A stretch of 64,000 bases of DNA from contig VXAI01000136.1 in NCBI GenBank assembly GCA_013399305.1, forward strand, positions 1,102,716 to 1,166,715, written 5' to 3'. Made by a program: the position numbers and the translations under genes. The notes beneath the pieces are model-generated. The model was not told where the DNA came from and did no database searches. It saw only the letters and a list, made by a program, of their open reading frames with translations. Source of the DNA: Rostratula benghalensis (lineage: Eukaryota; Chordata; Aves; Charadriiformes; Rostratulidae). Shown here piece by piece: positions 23,891-34,150 of this stretch. Every line of letters begins with the position of its first letter. Position 1 is the first letter of the stretch.

Positions 23891-26800
23891 ATCTACCTCC
23901 ATTTAGTACCTTGCCCGGTGGACACTTTTCCTCCGGGTCTGTTTGAAACCCATTTTTTTCTGAACTTCTCCCTCAATCTATTCACATGGGTTTGGTATTC
24001 TTCTTCCTGTAAATGACACAGCGCCCTTTTTATTGCAGTAAGAAGTAAAAGCTCGTGTTGTAATGACAATCCACGAGGAATTTCCATCTGAATCACCTTA
24101 TCTGCGGTCCTGGTTGGGTTTGTAGCTGTGGCAGGTGATGTCTTTTGTGGCAGCCCCGTTCTGCCGACCCATTTGTGGATCCCTGCAGACTTGAGTGGCA
24201 AAGGCCATCTCCCAGTGCCCCCAGGGATGCAAATCAAAGCAGGGCTAGACCAAGAACAAGATCTTGGGAACTTCTGAAAAATATGTCCCCTTAACATCTA
24301 TCTTTTGGCATCTGTCAATAAACCAACTGAAACCCATTTGTTGTGTGTCACTGCAAGTTTTTCAAGTCAAAATGCTGTGTGGTACTAAGTCACATGCTTT
24401 TAAGTACAAGCACTATAATTAATTGATCAATTGTTCTTTAATCCAAAAAAAGGGATAGCTTGGAAAATGCACTTGCCATGAGATCATGCTGAAGGGTTTA
24501 ATTACATTTTTGCTTCAATTTTTTTGTTTATGTAGTCTAAAATTCAGCATTACATTATTCACCTAGGACCAGCATTAGCTTGGTTGTTTTTTAATTCCCT
24601 ACTTTATCCCTTTTATACTTTTCAATATTTAAATGATGTTGGTAGTCCGACAGTCATTTCAAATTTTGTTTCCCAAGATTTATTGAAATTAACTTTAGTG
24701 AGAATTCCTCATCCCTTAAGGCCTCTTGGTGCAGGATATGTGTCTGTTGTTTTTAAAAAATGTTTAATTTTAGCAACAGCTACCTTACATTCCCTTTTCA
24801 TCACAGATGGCAATCTTTCTGTTCCACCCTCAGTATAAAATTCCTGCTCAGTTTGCTATACAGACAAAAATGTACACCCTTTGAAAATTTCTCGTCTTTC
24901 TACTTGCCCAAGAACAGTTTTGCTGTGTGCCTGTAGCAATAACTCACATTAAAAAATATGCTATAATTATTTCTAGCTGTATTGGTCATTTCATTGTTCC
25001 TTTCATTTCCCCATTACCAGTCATGTGTTTTGTAATTTATATTAATTGCCATTTCCTTTCCATTTTCTGCCTGACTCTACAAATATATAAAAATGAATGT
25101 CTAACTGACACTTCCAGATCCCCTTTCAATATTTAATAAGATTTTTCATTTTTTTTTCCAGCAGAGCACTGCCATGACTGGGGGACCCTGGTTTTTGGAG
25201 CCTCCAGGAGGAAATTTGAGAACAATTCCTACCAGCCTTCTCTTAGGATTTCTTGCTTTAAATTTGTGGCCCTGCCAGGGATGATGACTTATCTCACTAG
25301 GTTTGCAAAAATTATCCCTTTCAAAAATTCTTATACTGCTGGTCACTGGTATGCTCTGTTTTCACACAATAAATGCAGTCAGATCACTATCATAATCATC
25401 AGTACCTAAGCAACTGCTCATTTTTAGGTCATTAATTGTTTTTTCTTTGTCCATCAAGATGAGATCTAGTATTCAGTTACACTATGCTAGTGGAAGATTT
25501 CCTCTTTCTTTACTTATTTTTTAAGAATATCTGAGGAAGTTTTGTTACTGCTTGCACTCACCCAAAAGAGGGATCTCAAGTGAGGTCACCTGTGGTGGAT
25601 AGGATGCCTATGGGTTGGGTCACGTAATTCTTGAGTGGAATTTAGAAACTGATAACAGGTAATACCTAGTTCTCCTCCTTTGTGTGGAAGTATAAGCCAA
25701 AGAGGTGAAGTGGCTCATCTGTTGGCACTCAGATTTAGGAGGGCTTACACCTACCTTGTTATTGTGCTACAGCTGAGAAATATCAGACCCCTGAAGCCAG
25801 GGGCTGTGGGTGCCTCTGGAATCAGGTGGGCAACCTGCACACGTGTTCCTGCTTGGGGCTCATCAGGCTAGAGGACTTCACCCCACGTTTCAAAAGATTT
25901 TGGGTGCCCATTTCTCATTGCAACACGTAGCTCTTTAGCTCTTTCTCAGAGCCTGGCAGGTACAGGAAATCCTGAGAAGGTGAACCCCATAACCTTCCAG
26001 TCTGAAAGTCTTCTTTTCAGCCTCCTGGACGTCAGATGCCTCTTTCAGGCGGCAGAGAAGCATTGTGGTGGAGCTTGCTTTCTTTGCAGAGTGCTCCTGC
26101 AGCAGCAAATTGGAGCTACTGCTCCAGCTGGAGGGCCTGCTGAGCTATTTAGCTCTTGGCAGCTTGGGTGACTCTTCACATTTGATGCAATTTCTCTTAT
26201 GTTAGGTAAGTATACACCTAGGATCAGATATAGGAGAAGACACTCTTTCCTGTAAGGTAACAGCAGACCACCAAAATATTGTGCACCCTGAGCTTTTGAG
26301 GGCTGAAGTCCAAAGATAAGCTGCAGTATATCCACAGTGTGGCATGAGATAGAGCTCCAGAGCTGTTTCCTGGTGCATCTTGAGGAAAAGCTGAAAGATG
26401 AGGCCCCGGTCTTGGTTTCAGGCTGATGGCATCAGGAGCACCTCTCAGGACAGCCACTGGCACTTCAAGGGAGTAACTCATGACGTTGCCCCAGTTTGGG
26501 ATGCTAGGTTGGGTTATGCTGTTGACAAGCAAGGTGCCCTGGCTGGTTGACTAATGCAACCTTTTGCTTTTGAGGGCTGCAGTAGATGCTAATGCATCCC
26601 AACTGAAGTCCAAAGTCCACACAGAAACTCACCACAGAACTGCTCGTTAAACCTGGGTCTCTTGCTCCAGATGGACATGAGAGAATCCTGGTGCCTCTCC
26701 TCTGTGCCTTTTTCTTCACCCTGGCTGTGGTACCTGGCTCATACAACTGTACTTGAGTATGCCACTCTGTCTCATCCTTGGCACACTGGGGTTGGAAAAA

Positions 26801-26949
26801 CAGTTCTTCTGAAACTCAAAATGAATATTCAAATACTTTTTTTTTTTTTTTTCTTTTTATTAGATGCTAATTAATATTATGGATAAGGGATTCTAGGGGA
26901 TTTTGGGAGGGGAATGGTTTTAAATAGGCAAATTATTTCATTTGGAAGT
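23891..26949. other. Unique AT-rich DNA
   Basis: No gene supported; frames reach 134 codons (minus, 23893-24297) with no recognisable domain. The part at 24300-25540 is notably T-rich on the plus strand and looks like decayed old LINE-type sequence, but no family could be assigned. A T run lies at about 26839-26852. Confidence 0.5.
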
Positions 26950-26964
26950 ACATTTACTATACAT

Positions 26965-27120
26965 AATAATGGATAGCTTTCTTATGGTGCTTTGCAACTT
27001 CAAAGTGCTTTGCAACTATTAATTAATTAACATGCATGCTCTTTTGGAGGTAGGAAACTAATTATTAACAGCCCTGTCTTGCACACAGGGAACTGAATGA
27101 TAAACATTCATGTTATTTAA
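26965..27120. mobile_element. Ancient MIR-like SINE remnant
   Basis: AAAGTGCTTTGCAACTATTA, then AATTAATTAAC, GGAGGTAGGAAACTAATTAT and a GGGAACTGAATG segment occur in the order expected for the 'AAAGCGCTTTACAAACATTAAT..GAGGTAGGTA..GGGAAACTGAGG' core of MIR/CORE-SINE type elements of amniotes. There is also a local 18-base tandem duplication (GTGCTTTGCAACT at 26987-26999 and 27005-27017). It is very diverged and partly overlaps a candidate regulatory block. Confidence 0.5.
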
Positions 27121-27270
27121 ACAATTTAGCCATTGTATTGCATGCCTAATTTGTCTCTGCGAGTACCACTTCTTCACATAATATGGATTAATGCATATGC
27201 AAATGAATAAATTAAATAGCTGCATCCATACAGTGCATGGTAATCAGCATGCATAATTGTGTGCCCAGTG
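27015..27270. promoter_or_regulatory. Candidate homeodomain/POU enhancer block
   Basis: The segment packs TTAATTAATTAA, ATGCATGC, AACTAATTATTAA, AATTTAGCCATTG and GGATTAATGCAT, a canonical octamer ATGCAAAT at 27197-27204, AATAAATTAAAT and GCATGCATAATTG. This density of TAAT cores and octamer-related palindromes is typical of deeply conserved developmental enhancers. No conservation data are available here, so the call is inference. Confidence 0.35.
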
Positions 27271-27594
27271 CCTTGTGTCTCAGGACACCCTTAAAATGAC
27301 AATCACTCGTCCTTTCTTGTGTTTCCTGAATGTCACTTGAGGTTGATATTTGTGCCCAAGTGGGAGGTGAAAGCTGACATGAGCCAAGAGATGTCCAGGG
27401 AGGTGGTCCCTGCTGCAGTATCTTCTGGAGCAAATCCTGTAACACGGTAGGGAGACAAGCTTAGACAGTCTGCAGCTAGAGCTGCACACAGCTACATACA
27501 TCCTTGTGCCAAAACCCACCAACACAGCCCCAACAAAGAGAGAGAGAAAGATGAGTGAAAAATTCAGCCTTGTTTTGTTGGTGGCAGCCCAGAG

Positions 27595-27982
27595 ACGCGG
27601 TCAATGGCTCGATAGCCAAATGGTGACTGGTGACAAGTGGAGTTCCTCAGGGGCCAGAGCAGTGCTGTTTAACATCTTTGTGATGGTGACAGGGACAGTG
27701 GGGTTGAATTCACCCTCAGCAAGTTTGCCAGCAGCACCAGGCTGTGGTGCACTTGACACACTGGAGGGAAGGGATGCCACCCAGAGGGACCTGGGCAGGC
27801 TTGAGAAGTGGGCCCATCCCAGCCTCATGAACTTCAGCAAGGTCAAGTGCAAGGTCCAGGTTGGAAGGGTGTTTGAGCAACCTGGTGCTCAGCTGGAAGT
27901 GTCCCTGCCCATGGCAGGGGAGGTGGAAGTGTATGATCTCCAAGGTCCCTTCCAACCTAAATCCTTACATGATTCTATCACT
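27595..27982 (+). mobile_element. CR1 LINE, RT fragment joined to 3' UTR
   Basis: The first part is CR1 ORF2 reverse-transcriptase sequence. GTGACAAGTGGAGTTCCTCA is followed by GTGCTGTTTAACATCTTTGT, and later GGGACCTGGGCAGGCTTGAG. At about 27860 the copy jumps straight to the 3' UTR (TTTGAGCAACCTGGTGCTC, TCCCTGCCCATGGCAGGGG, AAGGTCCCTTCCAACCTAAA) and ends in a degenerate octamer tail. Roughly a kilobase of the normal element between the two parts is missing, so this is an internally deleted, 5'-truncated copy. Confidence 0.92.
27650..27862 (+). pseudogene. Broken CR1 reverse-transcriptase fragment
   Basis: One frame reads VLFNIF and then, after a shifted stretch, [20 protein letters not shown] and [15 protein letters not shown]. 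These are segments typical of the CR1 ORF2 palm region. The catalytic segment is in another frame ([10 protein letters not shown]), where the family's F/YADD motif has become FASS, so both catalytic aspartates are lost. The frameshifts and the missing catalytic residues show that it is dead. Its apparent long open frame (27506-28075) is fortuitous and includes non-CR1 sequence at both ends. Confidence 0.85.
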
Positions 27983-30521
27983 CAGGTTGCCCCTGCAGAG
28001 AAGCACTGGCAAAGCTGGAGCAACAAAGTCATCTGCTCAGGGGCCAGGATTCACACACTTTCACATGTTGTTTGAGGTAGGTTCCTAATTTTCCCTCCAC
28101 ACAGCTGTCTGTTGGGGGTTTGAGATTATGGTTTATGCGAGGTGGTTTGCATCAGAGACAGGAGCAGATACACCATCAACCTGTAGTTCAAGCACCCTCC
28201 GGCTGCCAGGAGCAGAAGGCAATGTGTGTAACTTGTGATGAACTTCCCTCCTCTCCATGATGAGAAGCTGCACTGTGAGATTTAGGACTCGCTGAACAGA
28301 ACAGAGAGGACATAAGGAAAGCTGAGGAAAGAACCCTTAGGAGGGCATGAAAGGAGTGTGACAGCTGAGGGAGGAAAAGCAACTGCTAAGTGAGCAGAAA
28401 CATCCCCAGGCTCAGAGACTTGGAGAACTTAAGAAAGGCAACAGGAACAAAGCACCTGGTTTTGTGTGAGAGCCTGAAGTGAATCTGTGCAGACCCTCCC
28501 CAGGCTCCCAGGACACCCATTCTGTGGGCTGGTGAGAAATCACCAAGGTGATCTTCTGATCTGTGCTGTGTGTGCTCCCCCAAGGCTTTCTGTGCTGGAA
28601 GGGTGGTCTGTCCTCATCTCAGCTCCTGACTATTTGACTAACAGTTCACTTGGCTTTTTCTATTTGCCAGTAATCCCACTGACTTTCACATGGTCTTTTC
28701 TAGCTCAGCATTGCTCCTCTACCCTTTGGGCTCCCCTTTGCCATCCCATCCATGTGCCCTCTCTTTCTGTTTAACCCATGATTAGACAATTCACAACCCT
28801 TCAGTGACCCTTGCAGCTCTCAACCAGCAGATACCTGGTCTCCCTCCCCCGTATCTGCCTGCCTTTTCTGATATTGTCAGATCCTTCTGGTGTACATTGT
28901 CCTGTCCTCTATTTATACAGCCCCTGGCACACTTGTTTCTAATCTGAGCTAATGTCTCTAGGCATTGCCTTCCTACTATTAACAGGAACGACCACACAGC
29001 TTTTTAATTTCTTGATGCATTTTTAAGAAAGCCTATGTTTAGCTCTTAGTCCTGGTGTAGACGTTGTGTTCTCATCAATAATTGGCCTATTAAGTTATGG
29101 GTACAGCTGAGTAAATTTCATGCTTATAAAAATGTTTGAGTAGGCAATGCATTTAGCTGACTGTGGACTGGTATTTATGTAGTTCCAGGAGAGTAAATAA
29201 AGCCTATTCAGTGGCCATCGTTACAGCATTATTTTCTCTCCCTCCTTCCTGCGCTCTCAGTTTGATGCAAAAGCAGAACCTCATGCCACCCAGAGGGTAT
29301 TTAATTTCCTCAGCTGTTGCTGAAATGAATGGCACTGGGGACAATCCCTGCTCTCCCAGACCAGGCTCCAATTCCCAGAGTATAAGCCTGGAAGGTTTTG
29401 AGGCTGTTTCTAACGGTAATTCCCATCGCGACTGGTGATGTTCAGTGCTGGGCTGGTATTTCCTGTGCCATCCAGCCCCTTTGTGGACTGTACTTACAGC
29501 ACTTATTATCTGATCCATAAATTAATATACACAGCATTTAGGGGAGTGGTTTTGAACGCTGGGAAAAGTTGAGATTCCTTTTTTTTTTCCCTCTAATTTT
29601 TTATGCTTGGAACAACTTTTCTGATTCTACTTTTTTTTTTTTTTTTTTTTTTAAAGACAGCTACACCCCTCTGTAATGCCTAGGACAAGTCTCTATGTTT
29701 GTTGATATTAGTGTTTGAATGCCAGCTCTGTAAAGTGATCAACTTGTGCTTTGCTTTCTTTCAGTTTTAACAGCTTAAGGTGCACCAGTGGACCTCTTCA
29801 AAACTTATAGTTAGGTTTAAAATGAAGCACATTCCCTGTGATCAATGTCTTCTAGGTCTGGGTCTCCAAAAAGGGGACCCAGGCAAAAAGTGAGCAAGAG
29901 GTGGTTCCCAAGAAATGGAAATCTTTCTGTCTGTTTAACCTCCCCAGCACACTATTATCATTTAGGAGTTCTTCTGCCTCAGTGCTCAAAATAAGATGAT
30001 ATAGGCCGAGATGAAAGCATGTGCATGTGCTGAAATTCATCATAAGAGGTTTAGTAATGGCACTCAGAAGCATAATTACAAGAGACTGACACTGGGATGT
30101 GGAGGGTTTGTGGAGCTACCAGGACCCTGGCAGTTGCTGGAATTTTGCAATGACCCTTTGCAATTTCCCAGTGGAGATCAGTCCCTTCCTGGCTTATACC
30201 AAATAGCTGCTCAGTTTAGAGCTGCCCAGGACCAAACTGCAGCCATACCATTTGCTTGGACAAATAAACTGAAATTAGGTTATTGTGTCAGCAAACATCC
30301 TTGTAAAAGATTATGTGGAGCCTGAGGAAAAAGGAGAGAGTCAATCAATACCAGTGGATAGAGGAAGACAGCTGGAAGGAGAGTGAATCTACATAAATAT
30401 CTAACAAACCAGATAAATACATGACAGCGTGAACAACATCTCTGCTGCAGTGGAAATAGATTCGATTTTATGGTCCCAGCATTTCCCAGCCTAGCACATG
30501 CTGTCATGAGGGTTCCCTCTG
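27983..30521. other. Unique non-coding DNA
   Basis: No gene supported. Contains T runs at about 29579-29588 and a 22-base poly-T at 29631-29652. The remainder is single-copy sequence with short open frames only. Confidence 0.5.
29631..29652. repeat. Poly-T tract (22)
   Basis: Uninterrupted run of 22 T. Confidence 0.95.
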
Positions 30522-31020
30522 CCTGCACCTAGAATACTGCGTTCAGTTTTGGGCCCCTCACTCCAGGAAAGATGTTTTGGTCCTGGAGTGTGTTCAGAGA
30601 GGGGCAACAAAGGTGGTGAGGGGTCTCCTCCACGCGGAGCGGTTGAGGGAGCTGGGCTTGTTCAGCCTGGGCAAAAGGAGGGCAAGTGGAGACCTTACCA
30701 CCCTCTACAACTGCCTGGAAGGAGGTTGTAGAAAAGTGGGGGTCGGTGTCTTCTCCCAGGTAAAAAGTGACAGAACAAGAGGAAATGATGTCAAGTTGCA
30801 CCAAGGAAGGCTGAGAAAGGCTATGAGGCCAGAAAGGGTTGTCACACGTTGGAAGTGGCTGCCCGTGGAAGTGGCTTGAGTCCCTGCAGGTATTTAAAAG
30901 ACGTGGAGATGTGGTGCTGAGGGACACGGTTTACTGGTGGACTTGGCAGTTTTAGGTTGATGGTTGGACCTGATGATCTGAAGGGTCCCTTCCTCTCTAG
31001 ATGATTCTATGTTTCTATGG
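30522..31020 (+). mobile_element. CR1 LINE, about 500-base 3' portion
   Basis: This is the longest uninterrupted CR1 piece in the window. It starts in the end of ORF2 (AATACTGCGTTCAGTTTTGG, GGGCAACAAAGGTGGTGAGG, GGGCTTGTTCAGCCTGGGCA). It continues through AGTGACAGAACAAGAGGAAA, AAGTGGCTGCCCGTGGAAGT and TTGGACCTGATGATCTGAAG to the tail ATGATTCTATGTTTCTATGG. It is diverged from the 12.2/39.2/45.4 kb subfamily and has ATTCTATG rather than ATTCTGTG octamers, so it probably inserted earlier. Frames of 100-132 codons within it are remnants or shadows of ORF2, not functional genes. Confidence 0.94.
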
Positions 31021-32689
31021 CTTTACCATGTTGTGGTGCATCAATGATACTGACTTAAAACTTTTTGGCTTTCATCAGTGCCCAAATGTTGTTTTCCTTT
31101 GCTTTTTTTTTTTTTTTTTTCCCCCTTGATGTTTTTCCTGTCTTTCCACAGTATAGTATGGCATCTCCCCCAGTGAGTGGAGAAGTACTTTGCTGTAGTA
31201 AAATTAGAATAGAAGTAGGGAGTGAAGCCCTTGTATACAGGGACAGGCAAAGTCCTGTCAACAGTTTGAACTGAAGGAAAGGCTGATGTATTTCGAGTGT
31301 GAGTGATTAACTGCTATAACAGATTAACTGAGGAGGTGCATCCAAATGCTGTCTGCCAGCAAGTCTTTTCACTGAGAATAGCTCTCTTTTGCTTAACCAA
31401 AAACGACTGAATGGATCCAGAAAAATATGTGTTAATTTCTGTGTTACGCCACAAAATCAGGGCAGAAGATCCTAACAGTCCCTCAGAGACTTTCCCCATT
31501 ATGATCAATTAGGCTGACCTCTCACGTGGTCAGGGATTTCACTGCAGAGCTTTTGCAGTATCAACCCAGCCCCTTCTGCTCTCCAGATCGATGCCTCTGC
31601 CTCTCCCAGGCTGACACACGGAGACAGTTGGTGCTTGGAACAGAGTAATCCAGATCTCCCCACTCCCACACCCCTGCTGTGGTGCCGCGTTCCCCATCCC
31701 TCCTGTGGGGCAGAGCTGTAGGCAGCAGGGAGAAAGCACCCATCAGCTTGTGTGGCTCCAGGGAGCTGGTGGCTCCTCTTTGGCTGCAGAGGCTGAGAGA
31801 AGCCCGGGCGGATTTTTCACAATGAATAATTTAAAGTGAGCCTTTTTGACCTCATTTTCTATATGCGTCTCCTAGCAGAAAGTTGAGGCTGAAGTCATTT
31901 GTCAGGGCTGAGTGTAAATCCGAGGGGAGCAGATGGGGGTTTCCCTGCCATGCAAGCAGACACTGTGTGCATGGAAACGGACTGCCCGGGACCAGGCAAG
32001 CAAAACCACCACAAAGAACAAAATGTAGCTGCAGCTGATTTTTTTTCCAAGTCAACCCCCTGAGTTGACTGGTAGGGCTTTGTTCTCCTGTGAACCTAGT
32101 CTAGCTTTGTTAGCTAGGAGGCAATATCTTCACCAATTAATTCAACCTGATTATTTATAGTTCTTTTTTTTTTTTTTTTTTTTCTCTGAATCTTTATTGC
32201 TGTCCATTAAGCTGCTTTTCTTTCTGGGACCTGCCGGTAGTAGCTTTGTGGCACACCACGGGAAGGGGTGAGGACACTGCCCAGGTGGTATTTATCATTC
32301 CCTCCATATCTGCATCCCTAAAAGACGCTGAAGAGACCTGGGTGGTTTTTAAGAGGCTGCAATGCCGCCTGCAGAATTGCTGGCCACGTTTGAATGCTTG
32401 CTTAGAAACAGGACCAAGGTGGAGAACACCTTGAGGGTCTTTGTGACCCTCAAAAGACACCAGACTGAGTCATTGTGAGATGGGTGCACTGCAACTGGTC
32501 TGGCTGGCAGTGTCTAAGTGGAATATTTGTCTGTCATTTGAAATCCTCACATCCAGTCCCCGGTCTTCTCAAAAAATGCTCCATTGTAGCTCCATTTCCA
32601 GGCTCAGCGAAGGAACGATCATCATATTGTTAACCCTCCCTTACTGGTGGGGTCCTGATGGTGACAGAGCAGCTTTCTGTCTTCCTGGG
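31021..32689. other. Unique non-coding DNA with poly-T runs
   Basis: No gene supported. Contains poly-T runs at 31103-31120 (18) and 32164-32183 (20). Sequence becomes gradually GC-richer toward the block at 32.7 kb. Confidence 0.5.
32164..32183. repeat. Poly-T tract (20)
   Basis: Uninterrupted run of 20 T. Confidence 0.95.
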
Positions 32690-32806
32690 AAGCCCCAGAG
32701 ATCTTCCTTTAGCTTTCCTCACTGTGCACAACTGCGCAGCCCGCCGAGGCGCAGTATGGATCCCAGCCTGCCGGGCAGATCAGGGCTTTGTGTGTTGGGC
32801 AAACAG

Positions 32807-32846
<40 letters not shown>

Positions 32847-33260
32847 CTGCAGAGAGGCAGGAGCCAAAGGAGACGGGGGTCTGTCTCGGGCATGGGAATT
32901 TATCCATCACTCCTGCTGCTGGCCACGGGCGGGCTCAGCCGCGGAGCACGTTTTCAGCCCGAGCTCGAGGCCGCGCTGTGGGGGGGTCTGGCTGGGGGCT
33001 GCAGGAGGCAGCTCTGCCCTTGGAAAGGCTGACACGAGCTCTTGGAGATGAATTATTTAGACAGCCCCAACAAGCACCCTCTAGCCGAGGCTAAAGATAC
33101 ATCTGCTTGTCACGGGGCGGCCATGGGTCCCCGAGGAGAGCAGAGGGGTTTCCCTGCCACGCAGCCCGTGCTGCACGGCCTGAGGGTAACGGGAACGGTG
33201 AGACAGGGAAGGCTTTCCCCACCTGAGGGGCTTGCTTTGCATCCCTAGGTCACAACACGA
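32690..33260. promoter_or_regulatory. GC-rich, CpG-enriched block (possible weak CpG island)
   Basis: By hand I count about 26 CpGs between 32730 and 33210, in sequence I estimate at just over 60% GC. The observed/expected ratio is roughly 0.5, below a strict CpG-island threshold but well above the rest of the window. The block contains an 11-unit CAG repeat and a donor-like AACG|GTGAGA near 33198. A promoter or first exon of an unannotated transcript is possible. All three plus frames stay open for 87-204 codons, which GC-rich low-stop sequence explains without a gene. I do not recognise a protein. Confidence 0.4.
32812..32844 (+). repeat. (CAG)11 trinucleotide repeat
   Basis: Eleven perfect CAG units, preceded by AACAGCAAAG and followed by CACTGCAG. 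In the three plus frames it would encode Gln, Ser or Ala runs. Whether it is transcribed is unknown. Confidence 0.97.
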
Positions 33261-34004
33261 CCTTCAGCTGCGTCAGCATCTCACCCACCCAGCTCAGGGT
33301 TTTGCTGAGCTTGGGGACCGAGGTGCGCTGGGGGTCTGAGCAAAAGGCGCTGGGAGCTGTCGCTTGTGCCACCCCCCGTCAGGCAGTTTGTACACACAGA
33401 GGATGTTTTTTCCTCTGAAAACAGACCCTAGTGGGGGTTGCAGCAGTTTAAGCCCTGCCCGGAGCCGGTGCAGGATGACTGCAATACGGATTCTCCACTG
33501 ATGAGGTCACTTTGTGGGGAGTTTCCTCAGCATAAACCTGGCCCCAATGCCTCGGGCAAATCACTTGGCATCCCTGACTCCTTTAGCTCTCAGATCCCCA
33601 AGGTGCTACCTCTCCGCCTGGGGTGAGGACCAGTGCTCCTCATTTAGCTTCCAAATAACATAAGGTTAGCAAGAGAACTTCCTTGAGGTTAGATTCCCGT
33701 GTTCTGGGTAGCTGTCAGATTTCTTATACCTTCCTCTGAACTCTCCTGTGGGAGATGAAATGCTGTAACTACGGAGACCTCAGGGCTGATCTGAACTGGC
33801 AGTTCTTCCCCTCCTGCTGGTGTGGGAATTAATTAATATTTTTTGTGCTACGTTCCATCATGAAATGGTAAAGCAAAATGTGACAGTTTGGTGTTTCATC
33901 ACTGAGCTTGTTTTAAAGATATTTCTTGGTGTAAAACCTCTTTTTGACAGCTCAGTGCTGTATTGTTCAGGGCTATCAAGCCTGTCTGGAGGACTTCTAG
34001 TATT
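33261..34004. other. Unique non-coding DNA
   Basis: Single-copy flank of the GC-rich block, returning to AT-rich composition after about 33640. Nothing further to annotate. Confidence 0.5.
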
Positions 34005-34150
34005 AATAATAACAACAATAATTTCTAGCTCTTATATAACCCTCATTTGCAAGGTTTTTCAAAGTGCTTTTCACAGGGAGTTAGTGTGTAACAGAAAGAG
34101 AATATTATTCTCTTCGGGTGCCTCCAAGCTTGTGTGATGCAGGTGGGAGT
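34005..34150. mobile_element. Ancient sauropsid SINE/MIR-like remnant
   Basis: ATTAATAATAACAACAATAA, then TAGCTCTTATATAACCCTCA, TTCAAAGTGCTTTTCACAGG and AGAGAATATTATTCTC follow the order of an old amniote element ('..AGCTCTTATATAGCGCTTTTCAT..TCTCAAAGCGCTTTACAAAG..TATTATCCCC'). It is strongly diverged; family assignment is from memory and tentative. Confidence 0.45.

Noticed and set aside
24300..25540. T-rich segment that feels like an old LINE
   Set aside because: I could not match it to any remembered consensus in order, so no family or boundaries can be supported.
27506..28075. 189-codon open frame
   Set aside because: Its middle is frameshifted CR1 reverse transcriptase and its ends are non-CR1 flank and UTR. 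It is a dead retrotransposon remnant, not a host gene.
32480..33094. 204-codon open frame over the GC-rich block, with a serine run
   Set aside because: The serine run is just the CAG repeat in one frame, the other two plus frames are also open, and no domain is recognisable. GC-rich sequence lacks stops by chance.
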